The notes: generated by a model from the letters alone, not told the origin. A DNA stretch of 64,000 bases from CAZCJU01 sp964562175 (GCA_964562175.1 CAZLRV010000006.1:33723-97722), one strand, 5' to 3'. Shown: positions 18,366 to 27,463, counted from the first letter of the stretch. A program made the numbers and translations.

Positions 18366-18806
18366 ATGAACATACTTTTTGTGTCGAATAAAAAACAGCC
18401 CGATACGGTACGACTGCCCGAGCTTTACGGTATGTGCTTTCGATATGTCAGGGCAAGGAAAATGAAAAAGGCTCTGCCATGGGCAGATACCGTATTTTTC
18501 ACGTTCCCGTACCATATGGGCAAGCACCGTGCGCACGCACACGGCAAATGCCGTGTCGCATTGTTTACCGAAAAAAGCAAAAAGGCAAGTCCGCTTAAAT
18601 ATATGCTCGACAGAAGCTTCTACGGCGGCGTTGACCTTGTATGCTGTGAAAACCTCTCCTGCGGCTACGAATTTATCAAGCATTTCAAGAAAGCAACGAT
18701 ATATGTCACTCCCGGAGTCACACATATCGATGAAAACATAACCTCCGACGAGACCGTTCGCCTTATATACGATATGCTTAAATCACACACCGCCGAGCAA
18801 GTGTAA
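18366..18806 (+). CDS. Hypothetical protein, 146 residues
   Basis: I do not recognise this family. The protein starts MNILFVSNKKQPDTVRLPEL, a hydrophobic strand followed by polar helix that resembles the first unit of a Rossmann-like fold, and ends with VRLIYDMLKSHTAEQV. It contains five Cys, two of them adjacent (CC), and several His residues, no signal peptide and no membrane segment. The ATG at 18366 is chosen because GGGGAGG lies 6-7 nt upstream; the frame is open to 18309. It is a lone plus-strand gene bounded by a divergent promoter region and a strong bidirectional terminator. Confidence 0.65.
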   Translation: MNILFVSNKKQPDTVRLPELYGMCFRYVRARKMKKALPWADTVFFTFPYHMGKHRAHAHGKCRVALFTEKSKKASPLKYMLDRSFYGGVDLVCCENLSCGYEFIKHFKKATIYVTPGVTHIDENITSDETVRLIYDMLKSHTAEQV

Positions 18807-18814
18807 ATAACAGC

Positions 18815-18843
18815 CACCCCACCGCCCATATTGCGGTGGGGTG
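18815..18843. terminator. Bidirectional terminator between convergent genes
   Basis: A perfect 11-bp stem, CACCCCACCGC with GCGGTGGGGTG, and a 7-nt loop, placed 9 nt after the stop of the hypothetical gene and 11 nt after that of the opposing surface-protein gene. Confidence 0.8.
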
Positions 18844-18853
18844 ATATGATTAT

Positions 18854-19603
18854 TTATGCGTGTTTTCTTTTACAGAACACCGTCACTGCGGCGGACAAGG
18901 CACAGAGTGCGATAAGCACCGTCATGTTGCCGTCACCCGTCTGCGGATTTTTATTTTTAACGTAGGTCGTATACAACGAGCTGCACGCTCCGTTACTTCC
19001 CATAGGCATTTCATATGTTGTAAATTTCCATGTTCCGTCTGTCTGCTTTTCGTACAGATAATCGAAGTCGCCTATAAGTTTATAATCATCGTCAAGGAAC
19101 ACATAGTAATAAGTGAGATGTAAAACCACTTTATTTTCGTTTTGCGACTTTATCTCAAATTCATATCGTCCTCCGTCATACGGATATTGAGCGGCTTCGG
19201 CATGCAAATACAGCTTTCCGTCACATTCAAAGAAATATCTGAACTTCTTATTATCCGTCATAAGGCGGTCTATCACATCCGAGGTAAAGTATTTACTTAA
19301 TCTTCCCCTTACCTCGGCAACGTCGGCCGTGTCCTTGACCATCCAATAATTACGGCAATCGTCATGCTCATCGGTATATCCCGCCGCAGTCAGCTGTTCT
19401 TGTGTCGGGTTGGAATTTTCGTCTGTCCAACCTTCAAGACTGTATGCGGAAGAAAACCATCGAGCCGCCTCTTTCTCCGCCTCATGGAAGTTCGCTTTCA
19501 TTTCTTCAAGCGTAAAAGCGTCGGCACTTTCGGCACTCATGGCAATTGGCATAAACAAGCAAAATACTGTAAATACTGCAATTAAACTAATTATCTTTTT
19601 CAT
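18854..19603 (-). CDS. Secreted, NPQTG-anchored protein resembling IseA-type endopeptidase inhibitors
   Basis: A 249-residue exported protein: signal peptide (about residues 1-23, ending AMSAES), a central domain of about 150 residues, then NPQTGDG, a hydrophobic stretch and CKRKHA, the layout of a sortase sorting signal. The central part (VRGRLSKYFTSDVIDRLM, DGKLYLHAEAAQYPYDGG, FTTYEMPMG) resembles by eye the IseA family, which blocks D,L-endopeptidases in cell walls; this is tentative. AGGTGATGATAG precedes the ATG. It lies 22 nt after the secreted cysteine-peptidase gene, so the two are probably one transcript. Confidence 0.65.
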   Translation of the reverse strand: MKKIISLIAVFTVFCLFMPIAMSAESADAFTLEEMKANFHEAEKEAARWFSSAYSLEGWTDENSNPTQEQLTAAGYTDEHDDCRNYWMVKDTADVAEVRGRLSKYFTSDVIDRLMTDNKKFRYFFECDGKLYLHAEAAQYPYDGGRYEFEIKSQNENKVVLHLTYYYVFLDDDYKLIGDFDYLYEKQTDGTWKFTTYEMPMGSNGACSSLYTTYVKNKNPQTGDGNMTVLIALCALSAAVTVFCKRKHA

Positions 19604-19625
19604 CTATCATCACCTCAAATACCCA

Positions 19626-22112
19626 TCAGGAACATATACCAGACCAACCAGAATCATGGTTTCTGATATAGGATACTAATTCTTCCGCGGTCAGCAAATA
19701 CTCGCCGTGATTATTTGATTGTCCGGTACCATCATCAAATGAATCATTCAACAATACACAATATTTCGTCACTGCATTATTATTTTTGTCCTTAACAGTT
19801 TCCAAAAAAATCGCCTTAACCACCAAATAATGTCCCCCGGTGGTATATGGTAATCCTCCGCCCGAACTATTTGACTTTATCATGGTCAATACCGGTTTGT
19901 TATTCGATATTTGTGTGGTTAGAGTATTTATGTATGTATCTACGTTTGTCGGCTTACTTATGTGGCTATATCTGAATGAGAATCCATTACTACTCAATTT
20001 AGAATTTATAACGTCTAGTATTGCCCCCATGTACGTTTCGTCAAACTGACTTTCTGCCACTGTAATTCCAAAATACTTCAGCATCATTTTTCCGCAAGCT
20101 TTACCGCATGAATCTGCATTTTCTTGTCTAAACAATGGCACATCCAAGCCTATCCTCGTAAAGATGAATTGGGTGGCCTCCCCGTTCATTGACAACGAAT
20201 TGCCGCTTGCCGTAATGGCACCTGTATTATATTCGGCATTTATTATCGAACGTGTCAAATACAAGGAATGAAATTTGAAATACCAATACTGCGCCTTGCT
20301 TACGCTCTTATCTTGAAGCGTGGTCGTCAAGCCGAGCGTCGTCTTGCTTGTTGCGGTCAAATAATAACGTACATTATTCGCACCTATAAACGAAAGCGTG
20401 TACATACCGTTGCCGCAATAGTTTACATTAACGTACCGGGAATTGGTCTTGGTCGAGCCTGCTGCGGCATTTCCCGATATCAACGCCGGGGTGGTATTAT
20501 TTTTTCCGAGATACGAAGTTCCGTAAGAGATCATGTAAATGCTCTTGCTTACTATTCCGGTATCTTCCTGCGTTGGCAGAGAGTCAAACGTCTTTGTTCT
20601 CAATACCAAATAAGGCTGATTGGTCGAGGCTTCCGAGGAATAGACCCCTATCGCATTATTGCCGGATGTTGATGAGGTATACAAATTTCTTACAAGGATA
20701 CCGTTGTTTGCACTGCCGTTTATCCAAGCTTTGAATATTTTTGTCACGTCAACACACATATATTGAGTTGTGTTGGGAACGATCTCCGAGGTAGGGTCGC
20801 CGTCGTTCACATAATAAGAGTTGGTCAGTATATTGCTCGGCATGGTTGTCGAGGTTTCACTCCATGATGTTGTGATCCTATAGGCTTTCAGGGTACATGG
20901 TGTAAATAGATTCGTTCTGCTCAAGTACAGTTCCGCACTGACGAGCTTTTCGCTTACGCCCGGTCTTTTTGCGTAATCGTAAGCAGTGGGGAATTTCATG
21001 CCGAGTGCATAAGTGTATCCGTTTTTCGTGCCTATGGTCATTGTGGTCTGCGACGGGCTTGCGGTAGTTGAAGCCGTGTTTATCTCAACGTCCTTAACTG
21101 CGGATGTCGTATTATATGTTACGGACGGGTCTATCGTTACCGGATACACCGCATCACGCAGAAAATCGTTTTCCACATTTATAATATAGTAAAGCTTTCC
21201 GTTTTCATAGGTCAGCGTTATGCTTCCACTGCCGACATCTCCGTCGCTGTCGTATATAAATAATTCTTCGAGATATGCCTTTATCTCGTTATTCTCATCC
21301 TTAAATTCAACGGAATTACCGTTTTGATACGCTGTCAGGCCGAGCGATATAAGCTCAAATCTAAACGTATTTGTGTCGGGCATGGCTCCGAGTATGATAT
21401 CTTCCTTTACACCACTGTAGTTCACGGTGTATTTCAGACTTGTATTACTGCCGAACACTCCCACATATTCAATACTGCTCTCTCCGATGATCGTGCGTAC
21501 CGATTCACTACCTACAGGTAACAGCTTTATGCAATAATCATTATAAGCAACATCTATTGCTTTTCCGGTTTCTATCTTTTCCGGCAAGCTTGTGATTATA
21601 TCATTGCTTAAATTGCTGTACTTGCCTTCGGCGGCTTTATACGTCAACTTATTTGACTTGTCGAGAACGACCCCGTCCTTGTCTATGTACTTTATATTCT
21701 CCGGGTAAAGAATTTCGGAAACGGTTCCGTCCTTATTCTGATATACCAGCGATGAAAGGCCGGTCTCTTTCAGCTTAAGCCTTTTAACGGACGATTGCCG
21801 ATCGAGCAGCTCCCTGTCGGCAAATTCCGGAATATCGCTTGCCTTAAGCCTTGCCGTTTTAAGCTCGGTCAAGGTATATCCTCCGGCTTTTTTTGCCTCG
21901 TTGTCGTAGTAAAGTCCGTATTCTCCGCCGAGCGTAAGCGGCACACTTGTCACTTCATCTGCGGCTTCACTTACCGCTTCTCTTGCGGCAAATGCCGATG
22001 CGGGCAATATCGACAGTATCGAGCAAATAACAATAAGTAAACTCAATATTCGCTTCATATTTAACTTGTTTCCTTTCTGCTTCGTGCCTAATCTTTTTTT
22101 CATTTGTTTCAT
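19626..22112 (-). CDS. Secreted multidomain protein with DNRLRE-like, beta-trefoil-like and C39-like cysteine peptidase domains
   Basis: An 828-residue exported protein. The order is: a basic N-extension, signal peptide (about residues 19-43, ending ASAFA), an N-terminal region as in RHS/DNRLRE proteins (about 50-335), a DNRLRE-like domain (about 340-505), a repeat-rich beta-trefoil-like region (about 520-650) and a C39-like peptidase domain (about 655-828). The last carries the papain-type set: Gln663 and Cys669 (FRQENADSCGKACGKMML), His761 (GGHYLVV) and Asn/Asp at 789-790 (LLNDSF). The start ATG 22112 has AGAGG six bases upstream; ATG 22058 and TTG 22118 are alternatives. Its base composition is more A/T-rich than neighbours. 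Promoter lies in or beyond the gap upstream. Confidence 0.75.
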   Translation of the reverse strand: MKQMKKRLGTKQKGNKLNMKRILSLLIVICSILSILPASAFAAREAVSEAADEVTSVPLTLGGEYGLYYDNEAKKAGGYTLTELKTARLKASDIPEFADRELLDRQSSVKRLKLKETGLSSLVYQNKDGTVSEILYPENIKYIDKDGVVLDKSNKLTYKAAEGKYSNLSNDIITSLPEKIETGKAIDVAYNDYCIKLLPVGSESVRTIIGESSIEYVGVFGSNTSLKYTVNYSGVKEDIILGAMPDTNTFRFELISLGLTAYQNGNSVEFKDENNEIKAYLEELFIYDSDGDVGSGSITLTYENGKLYYIINVENDFLRDAVYPVTIDPSVTYNTTSAVKDVEINTASTTASPSQTTMTIGTKNGYTYALGMKFPTAYDYAKRPGVSEKLVSAELYLSRTNLFTPCTLKAYRITTSWSETSTTMPSNILTNSYYVNDGDPTSEIVPNTTQYMCVDVTKIFKAWINGSANNGILVRNLYTSSTSGNNAIGVYSSEASTNQPYLVLRTKTFDSLPTQEDTGIVSKSIYMISYGTSYLGKNNTTPALISGNAAAGSTKTNSRYVNVNYCGNGMYTLSFIGANNVRYYLTATSKTTLGLTTTLQDKSVSKAQYWYFKFHSLYLTRSIINAEYNTGAITASGNSLSMNGEATQFIFTRIGLDVPLFRQENADSCGKACGKMMLKYFGITVAESQFDETYMGAILDVINSKLSSNGFSFRYSHISKPTNVDTYINTLTTQISNNKPVLTMIKSNSSGGGLPYTTGGHYLVVKAIFLETVKDKNNNAVTKYCVLLNDSFDDGTGQSNNHGEYLLTAEELVSYIRNHDSGWSGICS

Positions 22113-22390
22113 GTTCAACCTCTTTCATTATGATCACATGAATTCTTATTACGGTCACTTTATCTGTTCAACGGTAACACCTCCCNNNNNNNNNNNNNNN
22201 NNNNNNNNNNNNNNNNNNNNNNNNNNNNNNNNNNNNNNNNNNNNNNNNNNNNNNNNNNNNNNNNNNNNNNNNNNNNNNNNNNNNNATGTCAATACTTTTT
22301 CTTATGTTATCATAAATTCTATTATTTGCACAAATATTCGGTGGTAAATTTGGTAATTTTAACATACGGTCGTTTTTGCGGATAACACAC
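22113..22390. other. Intergenic region with assembly gap
   Basis: The stretch between the secreted peptidase and rqcH. It holds GGGAGG on the minus strand at the gap edge (followed by no usable long frame), the N run, and A/T-rich sequence. I see no gene in the known bases; promoter elements for the peptidase probably sit in the gap. Confidence 0.5.
22186..22285. other. Assembly gap (100 Ns)
   Basis: Exactly 100 unknown bases, so the real distance is unknown. It separates the peptidase gene from rqcH and may hide sequence of any size. Confidence 0.99.
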
Positions 22391-24127
22391 TCATGCTTTC
22401 AGTGCGTTTATCCTGTCTTCGTCGGGCGTTACCGTGGCGGAATAGTTAGTATGATAGATAACGAGTCCGGGCTTGGCTCCGGACGGTTTTTTTACGTTCT
22501 TTACGAGCGTATAATCCACCTCCGTGTTTTTACCGTCCTTTTTCGATGAATAGAACGCCGCAAGCTCTGCCGCCTGTGTAAAGTCCTCCGCACTCGGCTC
22601 TTCGCCGTCGCAGATCATGATGACATGGCTTCCGGGGGCGTTTTTCACGTGGAAGAACCAATCCTTTTTCGATGCCGTTTTAAGTGTCAGCTCATCATTT
22701 TGCGTATTGTTTTTGCCGACAAAAACATCATAGCCGCCGCTCGTTCTGAAATGGAGCGGCTTTGTTTTCGGTATTTTTCTGCTTTGAGTGTTCTTCATTC
22801 TCGACGCATAGCCGCTTTCGTACAGCTCCGCACGTATCTGCAGTATCTCGCCCTCATCCGTCGCTTTCGTAAGCGAATCAAACACGGTATATATATATTC
22901 AAGCTCGCAGTGTGAAAGCTCTATTTGCTTTTTCAGCTCCGTTTCCGCACTTTTGAGCTTTGCGTATTTCTTAAAATATTTTTGCGAATTCAGCACCGCC
23001 GAAAGCTTGCCGTCAAGCGGTATTTTTATCATCGGGCAATCGTCAAGATAATAATTCATCGCCTCAAGCGAGCAAGCGCCTCTCGGTATCGAATGAATAT
23101 TGGCTTTTATCAGCTCGCCCCATATTCTGTATTTGTCCTTTTCCCGACATTCTTCAAGCTCCGACATTTGGTTGGCTATTTTTTTCTTCAGCCGCGCCTC
23201 GGCGTTTGTAAGCAGCTTGAAGATATCACGGGTGCGTTGCTTTATCCGTTCGCCCGACTCTCTTTCGCCGTAAAACATATCGGTCAGAGTGCCGAAATCG
23301 GATACGCTTTTTTGCGTGTAAAGCTCACCGTATTGCTTTATTTCGCAAAACGAGAGATCGACGGGCTTTTTTCCGTCAAGCAATATGCACGGTGTGAAAC
23401 GGCATTCTTTTATATCGCAAATGAGCTTATCGAACGCATTATATAAAAGAATCGGCGAGCATTCGCAGGTTCTTTTACCGAGTGATGCCGCCCTGTAGGC
23501 AATTTCACGTGCAATGAGCGGTGAAAAGCCTCTGTAACGCATGAGAAATTTTTCCGCATCCGCATCGCATTGCTTCATAGCCTCGGCAAAGCCCTCGGGG
23601 CTTTCGGTGTACGGATCGAGCTTATCCTGTTTTGGGGGAAGCTCGTATCTTGTTCCCGGAAGCAGCTGTCTTTTTGAGCTTGTGGTAAAATCGACCGGTC
23701 GTATCAAATTGATTATTTTTCCCTCGCCGTTCGTCAGCACGATGTTACTGCACTTGCCCATTATCTCAATATATAAATGCTTTGCCGTAGGGTAGCCCAG
23801 CTCGTCGTAGCCGTCAAGCAAAATATCTATAACACGCTCAAAATCGGGCTGATGCACCTCTCTTATCTTACAGCCCGTCAAGTGCTTCCTCATATGCATA
23901 CAGAACGCACTCGGCACTGCGGGGTTTTCTTTCACCATTGTCGTTATTCCCACCTTGGGCATATGCGGAGATGCGGAAAGAGAGAGTCGCAATGCGCCGT
24001 TTTGCGTATGCACGGCAAGCACTATCTCGTCATCGGTCGGCATATAGACCTTTTCTATTTTTCCTCCCGCCGTTTTTGCGTTCAGCTCCCAAACGACACC
24101 GGCGGTAAATCCCGAATCAAACGGCAT
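22391..24127 (-). CDS. rqcH: NFACT-family ribosome rescue factor RqcH
   Basis: A 578-residue NFACT protein (also known as FbpA/Fibronectin-binding A). It starts MPFDSGFTAGVVWEL and has the NFACT-N domain, helix-hairpin-helix and coiled coil (about 280-420), then NFACT-R with KKDWFFHVKNAPGSHVIM. RqcH binds the stalled 50S subunit and adds Ala tails to incomplete chains for degradation. ATG 24127 is chosen because GGAGG lies six bases upstream and matches family starts; a longer frame overlaps nif3. It follows the nif3-like gene with a 1-nt gap. Confidence 0.93.
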   Translation of the reverse strand: MPFDSGFTAGVVWELNAKTAGGKIEKVYMPTDDEIVLAVHTQNGALRLSLSASPHMPKVGITTMVKENPAVPSAFCMHMRKHLTGCKIREVHQPDFERVIDILLDGYDELGYPTAKHLYIEIMGKCSNIVLTNGEGKIINLIRPVDFTTSSKRQLLPGTRYELPPKQDKLDPYTESPEGFAEAMKQCDADAEKFLMRYRGFSPLIAREIAYRAASLGKRTCECSPILLYNAFDKLICDIKECRFTPCILLDGKKPVDLSFCEIKQYGELYTQKSVSDFGTLTDMFYGERESGERIKQRTRDIFKLLTNAEARLKKKIANQMSELEECREKDKYRIWGELIKANIHSIPRGACSLEAMNYYLDDCPMIKIPLDGKLSAVLNSQKYFKKYAKLKSAETELKKQIELSHCELEYIYTVFDSLTKATDEGEILQIRAELYESGYASRMKNTQSRKIPKTKPLHFRTSGGYDVFVGKNNTQNDELTLKTASKKDWFFHVKNAPGSHVIMICDGEEPSAEDFTQAAELAAFYSSKKDGKNTEVDYTLVKNVKKPSGAKPGLVIYHTNYSATVTPDEDRINALKA

Positions 24128-24128
24128 A

Positions 24129-24902
24129 TCAAGCCTCCGTATACGATATCGGCGACGTTGACGCAGAGCGTACAAGCTCGATATCGGTATTTTTCAATAT
24201 TTCGCAAAAGCATTCGATCGCCGCCGCGCTCTCGGTAAAGTAATGACCTGCGGCAATGACCGAAAATCCGTTTTCTTTAGCCGAAAGCATATTGTGATAT
24301 TTCAGCTCACCGGACAAAAACACGTCCGCTCCGACTGCCTCCGCCGCCGCTATGCCCTCGTCGTAGGAGCCGCCGACAAGCACGACGTTTTGCACGGTGT
24401 CGCCGCCCTTTACATAGGCAACGCCTTGTGCGTTCAGCTTTTTTGTCACCTCGGACAAAAATTCTTCAAACCTCACCGGCTCCTTGAGTCTGCCTCGTCT
24501 GCCTATTTTTTCGCCGTCACACTCGAAAACGGTAATATCCGTCAGACCGAAAAGTGCGGCAAGATATGAATTTATTCCTCCCTCGCTCGCATCCATTCTC
24601 GTATGGAACGACAGCACGGCAATGTCGTTTTTGATAAGCCTTATCGCATTGGACCCGAGCGTATCGGTCGAAGAAAGGCTTTTCATCCCCTTGAAAATAA
24701 ACGGATGATGCGAAATTATGCAATTTGCACCCGTCTTTATCGCTTCGTCTATCGTGTACGAGGTCACATCAAGACACAAAAGGGCTTTTTTTGTTTCATG
24801 CTCATTTGACGGCAGTACCATAATTCCGTCGTTATCCCACTCGCACGAAGACGAGCGTGGGAATATTTTATCGATTTTTTCGTATAATTTCAGCGTTTTC
24901 AC
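24129..24902 (-). CDS. Nif3-like dinuclear metal center protein
   Basis: A 257-residue Nif3/YqfO family member. Key features are WDNDGIMV near the start, CIISHHPFIF (metal-binding HH), FHTRMDAS and the C-terminal AAGHYFTE. The family forms hexameric rings with two metal ions; a role in GTP cyclohydrolase type 2 or stress is debated. The start is taken as GTG at 24902, which follows AGGTGA and aligns with usual family starts; an ATG at 24959 would add a 19-residue tail with no motif. Downstream gene rqcH begins 2 nt after the stop. Confidence 0.85.
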   Translation of the reverse strand: MKTLKLYEKIDKIFPRSSSCEWDNDGIMVLPSNEHETKKALLCLDVTSYTIDEAIKTGANCIISHHPFIFKGMKSLSSTDTLGSNAIRLIKNDIAVLSFHTRMDASEGGINSYLAALFGLTDITVFECDGEKIGRRGRLKEPVRFEEFLSEVTKKLNAQGVAYVKGGDTVQNVVLVGGSYDEGIAAAEAVGADVFLSGELKYHNMLSAKENGFSVIAAGHYFTESAAAIECFCEILKNTDIELVRSASTSPISYTEA

Positions 24903-25010
24903 GGCTTCACCTGCTTTCAGCTCTATTATAACCGTTTTTTGCTCGTTTGTCAACTTCATTCGTGTTTATTTTTCAATTATTATTTTAACGGTTTATTCAT
25001 TAAAAGTTTA

Positions 25011-25039
25011 TTGATTTAATACTGCGGCTATAGTATTAT
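25011..25039 (+). promoter_or_regulatory. Promoter of the feoAB operon with overlapping inverted repeats
   Basis: TTGATT, 17 nt, TATTAT. The spacer and -10 carry an inverted repeat, TAATACT (25017-25023) with AGTATTA (25032-25038), and a second one, GATTA with TAATC (25040-25054), follows. These could be a metalloregulator operator, though neither matches the classic Fur or DtxR box well. Confidence 0.6.
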
Positions 25040-25082
25040 GATTAAATCGTAATCTGTAACTTACCTTGAAAGGAATCACGTT

Positions 25083-25319
25083 ATGGAAAAGCTTACGCTT
25101 GATAAAGTAACTATCGGTGAAAACGTCAAAATTAAAGCCGTCGGCGGCAACGGTGCGCTTCGCGACAGGCTTTTAGATATGGGACTCACCCCGCGCACAA
25201 CGGTGATGATAAGAAAAAAAGCCCCGATGGGCGATCCGATAGAGGTGCATTTGAGAGGCTACGAGCTGACGCTTCGCCTTGAGGATGCGGCAATGATAGA
25301 AGTCGAGAGGGAAAAATAA
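25083..25319 (+). CDS. feoA: Ferrous iron transport protein FeoA
   Basis: A 78-residue SH3-like FeoA protein with the signature ALRDRLLDMGLTPRTTVMI and HLRGYELTLRLEDAAMIEVE. FeoA assists the membrane protein FeoB in ferrous iron uptake. It starts 9 nt after AAAGGA and is followed by feoB with a 1-nt gap; the pair shares the promoter at 25011-25039. The length is typical. Confidence 0.93.
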   Translation: MEKLTLDKVTIGENVKIKAVGGNGALRDRLLDMGLTPRTTVMIRKKAPMGDPIEVHLRGYELTLRLEDAAMIEVEREK

Positions 25320-25320
25320 T

Positions 25321-27312
25321 ATGAGTCTGCATTTTGCTCTTGTCGGCAATCAAAATTGCGGAAAGACAACGCTTTTCAATCAGCTCACGGGTGCAAACCG
25401 TCATGTCGGAAATTTCCCCGGCGTTACGGTGGATGCGATGGAGGGCGAGATACGAGGCAAAAAGGGCGCGCTCGTTGCCGATCTGCCCGGAATCTATTCG
25501 CTCTCTCCGTATACGGACGAGGAGATCGTCACACGTGATTTTATAGTCACTCAAAATCCCGATTGCATAATAAATATAGTCGATGCGACGAATATAGAAC
25601 GTAACCTGTACCTGACCCTGCAGTTAATGGATATGAATATGCCCATGGTCATTGCTCTGAATATGATGGATGAGGTGCGTGAAAACGGCGGGTCGGTAAA
25701 AACGGATGAGCTGTCGGAGCTTTTGCACGTACCCGTAATACCGATCTCGGCAGTTAAAAACGAGGGCGTGGGCGATCTTATAGATGCGGCAATGACCGCC
25801 GCCACCTCGAAAAGCTCGGAGGTACGGCAAGACTTTTGTTCCGGTGCGGTACACAGAACGATACACGCCATAGCCGTTTTTATAGAAGACCATGCGCAGG
25901 CGGTCGGTATACCGCCTAAATTCGCCGCAACGAAAATAGCGGAGGGCGACAAGCGGATGCTTGAATCGCTCAAGCTCTCGGAGAACGAAAAGGAAACGCT
26001 TGAGCATACTCTGCTTGAAATGGAGAGCGAGCTTGACACGGACAGAAAGGCGGCTATTGCCGATATGCGGTACTCATTTATCGAGGAGCTTTGCTCAAGG
26101 ACCGTGATAAAGCCGCACGAAAACAAGCAGCACAAGCGAAGCGTCAGGATAGATGCGGTGCTTACGAACAAATATCTTGCCCTACCGCTTTTTTTGGTCA
26201 TGATATTTGCGATATTCGCCGTTACCTTCGGCTTTATCGGCAGCTTTTTGACAGACCTTTTGGGTACGGGCTTCGATGCCCTGTCGGCAGAGGTGGGGCG
26301 CATACTCGGAGAATACGAGATGAACCCCGTCGTTATATCGCTCGTATGTGACGGCATTATAACGGGGTTGGGAAGCGTTATATCGTTTTTGCCCACGATC
26401 CTCATACTGTTTTTCTTCCTCTCACTGCTTGAGGATACGGGATATATGGCAAGAGTCGCATTTGTTATGGACCGTCCGCTGAGGCATCTCGGTCTGTCGG
26501 GCAAATCCTTTGTTCCCATGCTGCTCGGCTTCGGCTGTACCGTTCCGGCGGTCATGGCGGCAAGGACACTTTCGTCGGAGCGTGACAGACGAATGACGAT
26601 ACTGCTCGTGCCTTTTATGTCATGCAGTGCCAAGCTGCCGATATACTCCGTGCTTGCCGCGGCGTTTTTCCCTCACCATGCCGCTCTCGTTATGATATGC
26701 TTGTATGTTTTGGGCATACTTCTCGGTATAATGTCGGCGTTTATTTTTCAAAAAACGCTATTTGACGGCAAGCCCGTGCCGTTTGTCATGGAGCTTCCGA
26801 ACTACCGTCTGCCGAGCCCCCGCTCCGTCGGTCGTCTTATGTGGGATAAAGCGAAGGACTTTTTACAGCGTGCCTTCACCGTTATATTTCTTGCAACTTT
26901 ACTCATATGGTTCTTGCAATCCTTTACGCTGAAATTGGATCCGGTATCGAATAATTCCGAGAGCATCCTTGCGGATATAGGCAGACTTATTTCACCCGTT
27001 TTCAAGCCGCTCGGCTTTACGGATTGGAGAGTTCCCACCTCACTTATAACGGGCTTGAGTGCCAAGGAAGCGGTAATAAGCACGCTGAGCGTGCTATGCT
27101 CCGTCGAAAGCTACGAGCCACTGTTCACTATACCGTCCGTGCTGTCATTCCTTGCGTTTACGCTCATTTACACGCCGTGCATTGCCGCCATCAAAACGGT
27201 AAAAAACGAGATGAAGAGCATCGGCTGGACGGTGCTTATGGTCGTATACCAATGTGTTCTTGCCTACGGTGTCGCTTTCATCGTTTACAGGCTGGCATCG
27301 TTGCTTTGTTAA
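25321..27312 (+). CDS. feoB: Ferrous iron transporter FeoB
   Basis: A 663-residue GTPase/permease. Residues about 5-165 form the G domain with GNQNCGKT (G1), DLPG (G3) and LNMMDE (G4). A GDI-like helical region follows, then a membrane part of about 9-10 segments with FVPMLLGFGCTVPAVMAARTL and MSCSAKLPIY, the two conserved Cys motifs of FeoB gates. It imports Fe(II) into the cell. It sits between feoA and the short Cys-rich FeoB-associated gene, a common Bacillota operon order. Confidence 0.96.
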   Translation: MSLHFALVGNQNCGKTTLFNQLTGANRHVGNFPGVTVDAMEGEIRGKKGALVADLPGIYSLSPYTDEEIVTRDFIVTQNPDCIINIVDATNIERNLYLTLQLMDMNMPMVIALNMMDEVRENGGSVKTDELSELLHVPVIPISAVKNEGVGDLIDAAMTAATSKSSEVRQDFCSGAVHRTIHAIAVFIEDHAQAVGIPPKFAATKIAEGDKRMLESLKLSENEKETLEHTLLEMESELDTDRKAAIADMRYSFIEELCSRTVIKPHENKQHKRSVRIDAVLTNKYLALPLFLVMIFAIFAVTFGFIGSFLTDLLGTGFDALSAEVGRILGEYEMNPVVISLVCDGIITGLGSVISFLPTILILFFFLSLLEDTGYMARVAFVMDRPLRHLGLSGKSFVPMLLGFGCTVPAVMAARTLSSERDRRMTILLVPFMSCSAKLPIYSVLAAAFFPHHAALVMICLYVLGILLGIMSAFIFQKTLFDGKPVPFVMELPNYRLPSPRSVGRLMWDKAKDFLQRAFTVIFLATLLIWFLQSFTLKLDPVSNNSESILADIGRLISPVFKPLGFTDWRVPTSLITGLSAKEAVISTLSVLCSVESYEPLFTIPSVLSFLAFTLIYTPCIAAIKTVKNEMKSIGWTVLMVVYQCVLAYGVAFIVYRLASLLC

Positions 27313-27315
27313 GTC

Positions 27316-27462
27316 ATGAATGTATTTGATATCATTGCTCTCGCACTTGTCATCCTTTGGGTAATATATGCGATAATACGCATCATTCGTGCAAGAAAAA
27401 AAGGCGGAGGTTGCAACGGTCATTGTGACCGCTGCAGCCTTCGCGGTAATTGCAAGAAGTGA
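27316..27462 (+). CDS. FeoB-associated Cys-rich membrane peptide
   Basis: A 48-residue peptide: a single membrane helix (about residues 4-24, FDIIALALVILWVIYAI) followed by a Lys/Arg stretch and a cytoplasmic Cys-rich end with CNGHCDRCSLRGNC. This is the FeoB-associated Cys-rich family (PF12669-like), replacing FeoC in many Gram-positive bacteria. It begins 3 nt after the feoB stop and ends one base before the stop of the convergent DUF2156 gene. It is likely to bind metal or a cluster and adjust FeoB (inference). Confidence 0.85.
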   Translation: MNVFDIIALALVILWVIYAIIRIIRARKKGGGCNGHCDRCSLRGNCKK

Positions 27463-27463
27463 T

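Noticed and set aside
21967..22158. 63-codon frame overlapping the peptidase signal sequence
   Set aside because: It is a second frame over the signal-peptide region, with no independent ribosome-binding site in place and no motif.
25551..26633. Ser-rich open frame opposite to feoB (360 codons)
   Set aside because: Serine/isoleucine-rich composition comes from reading a membrane gene backwards.
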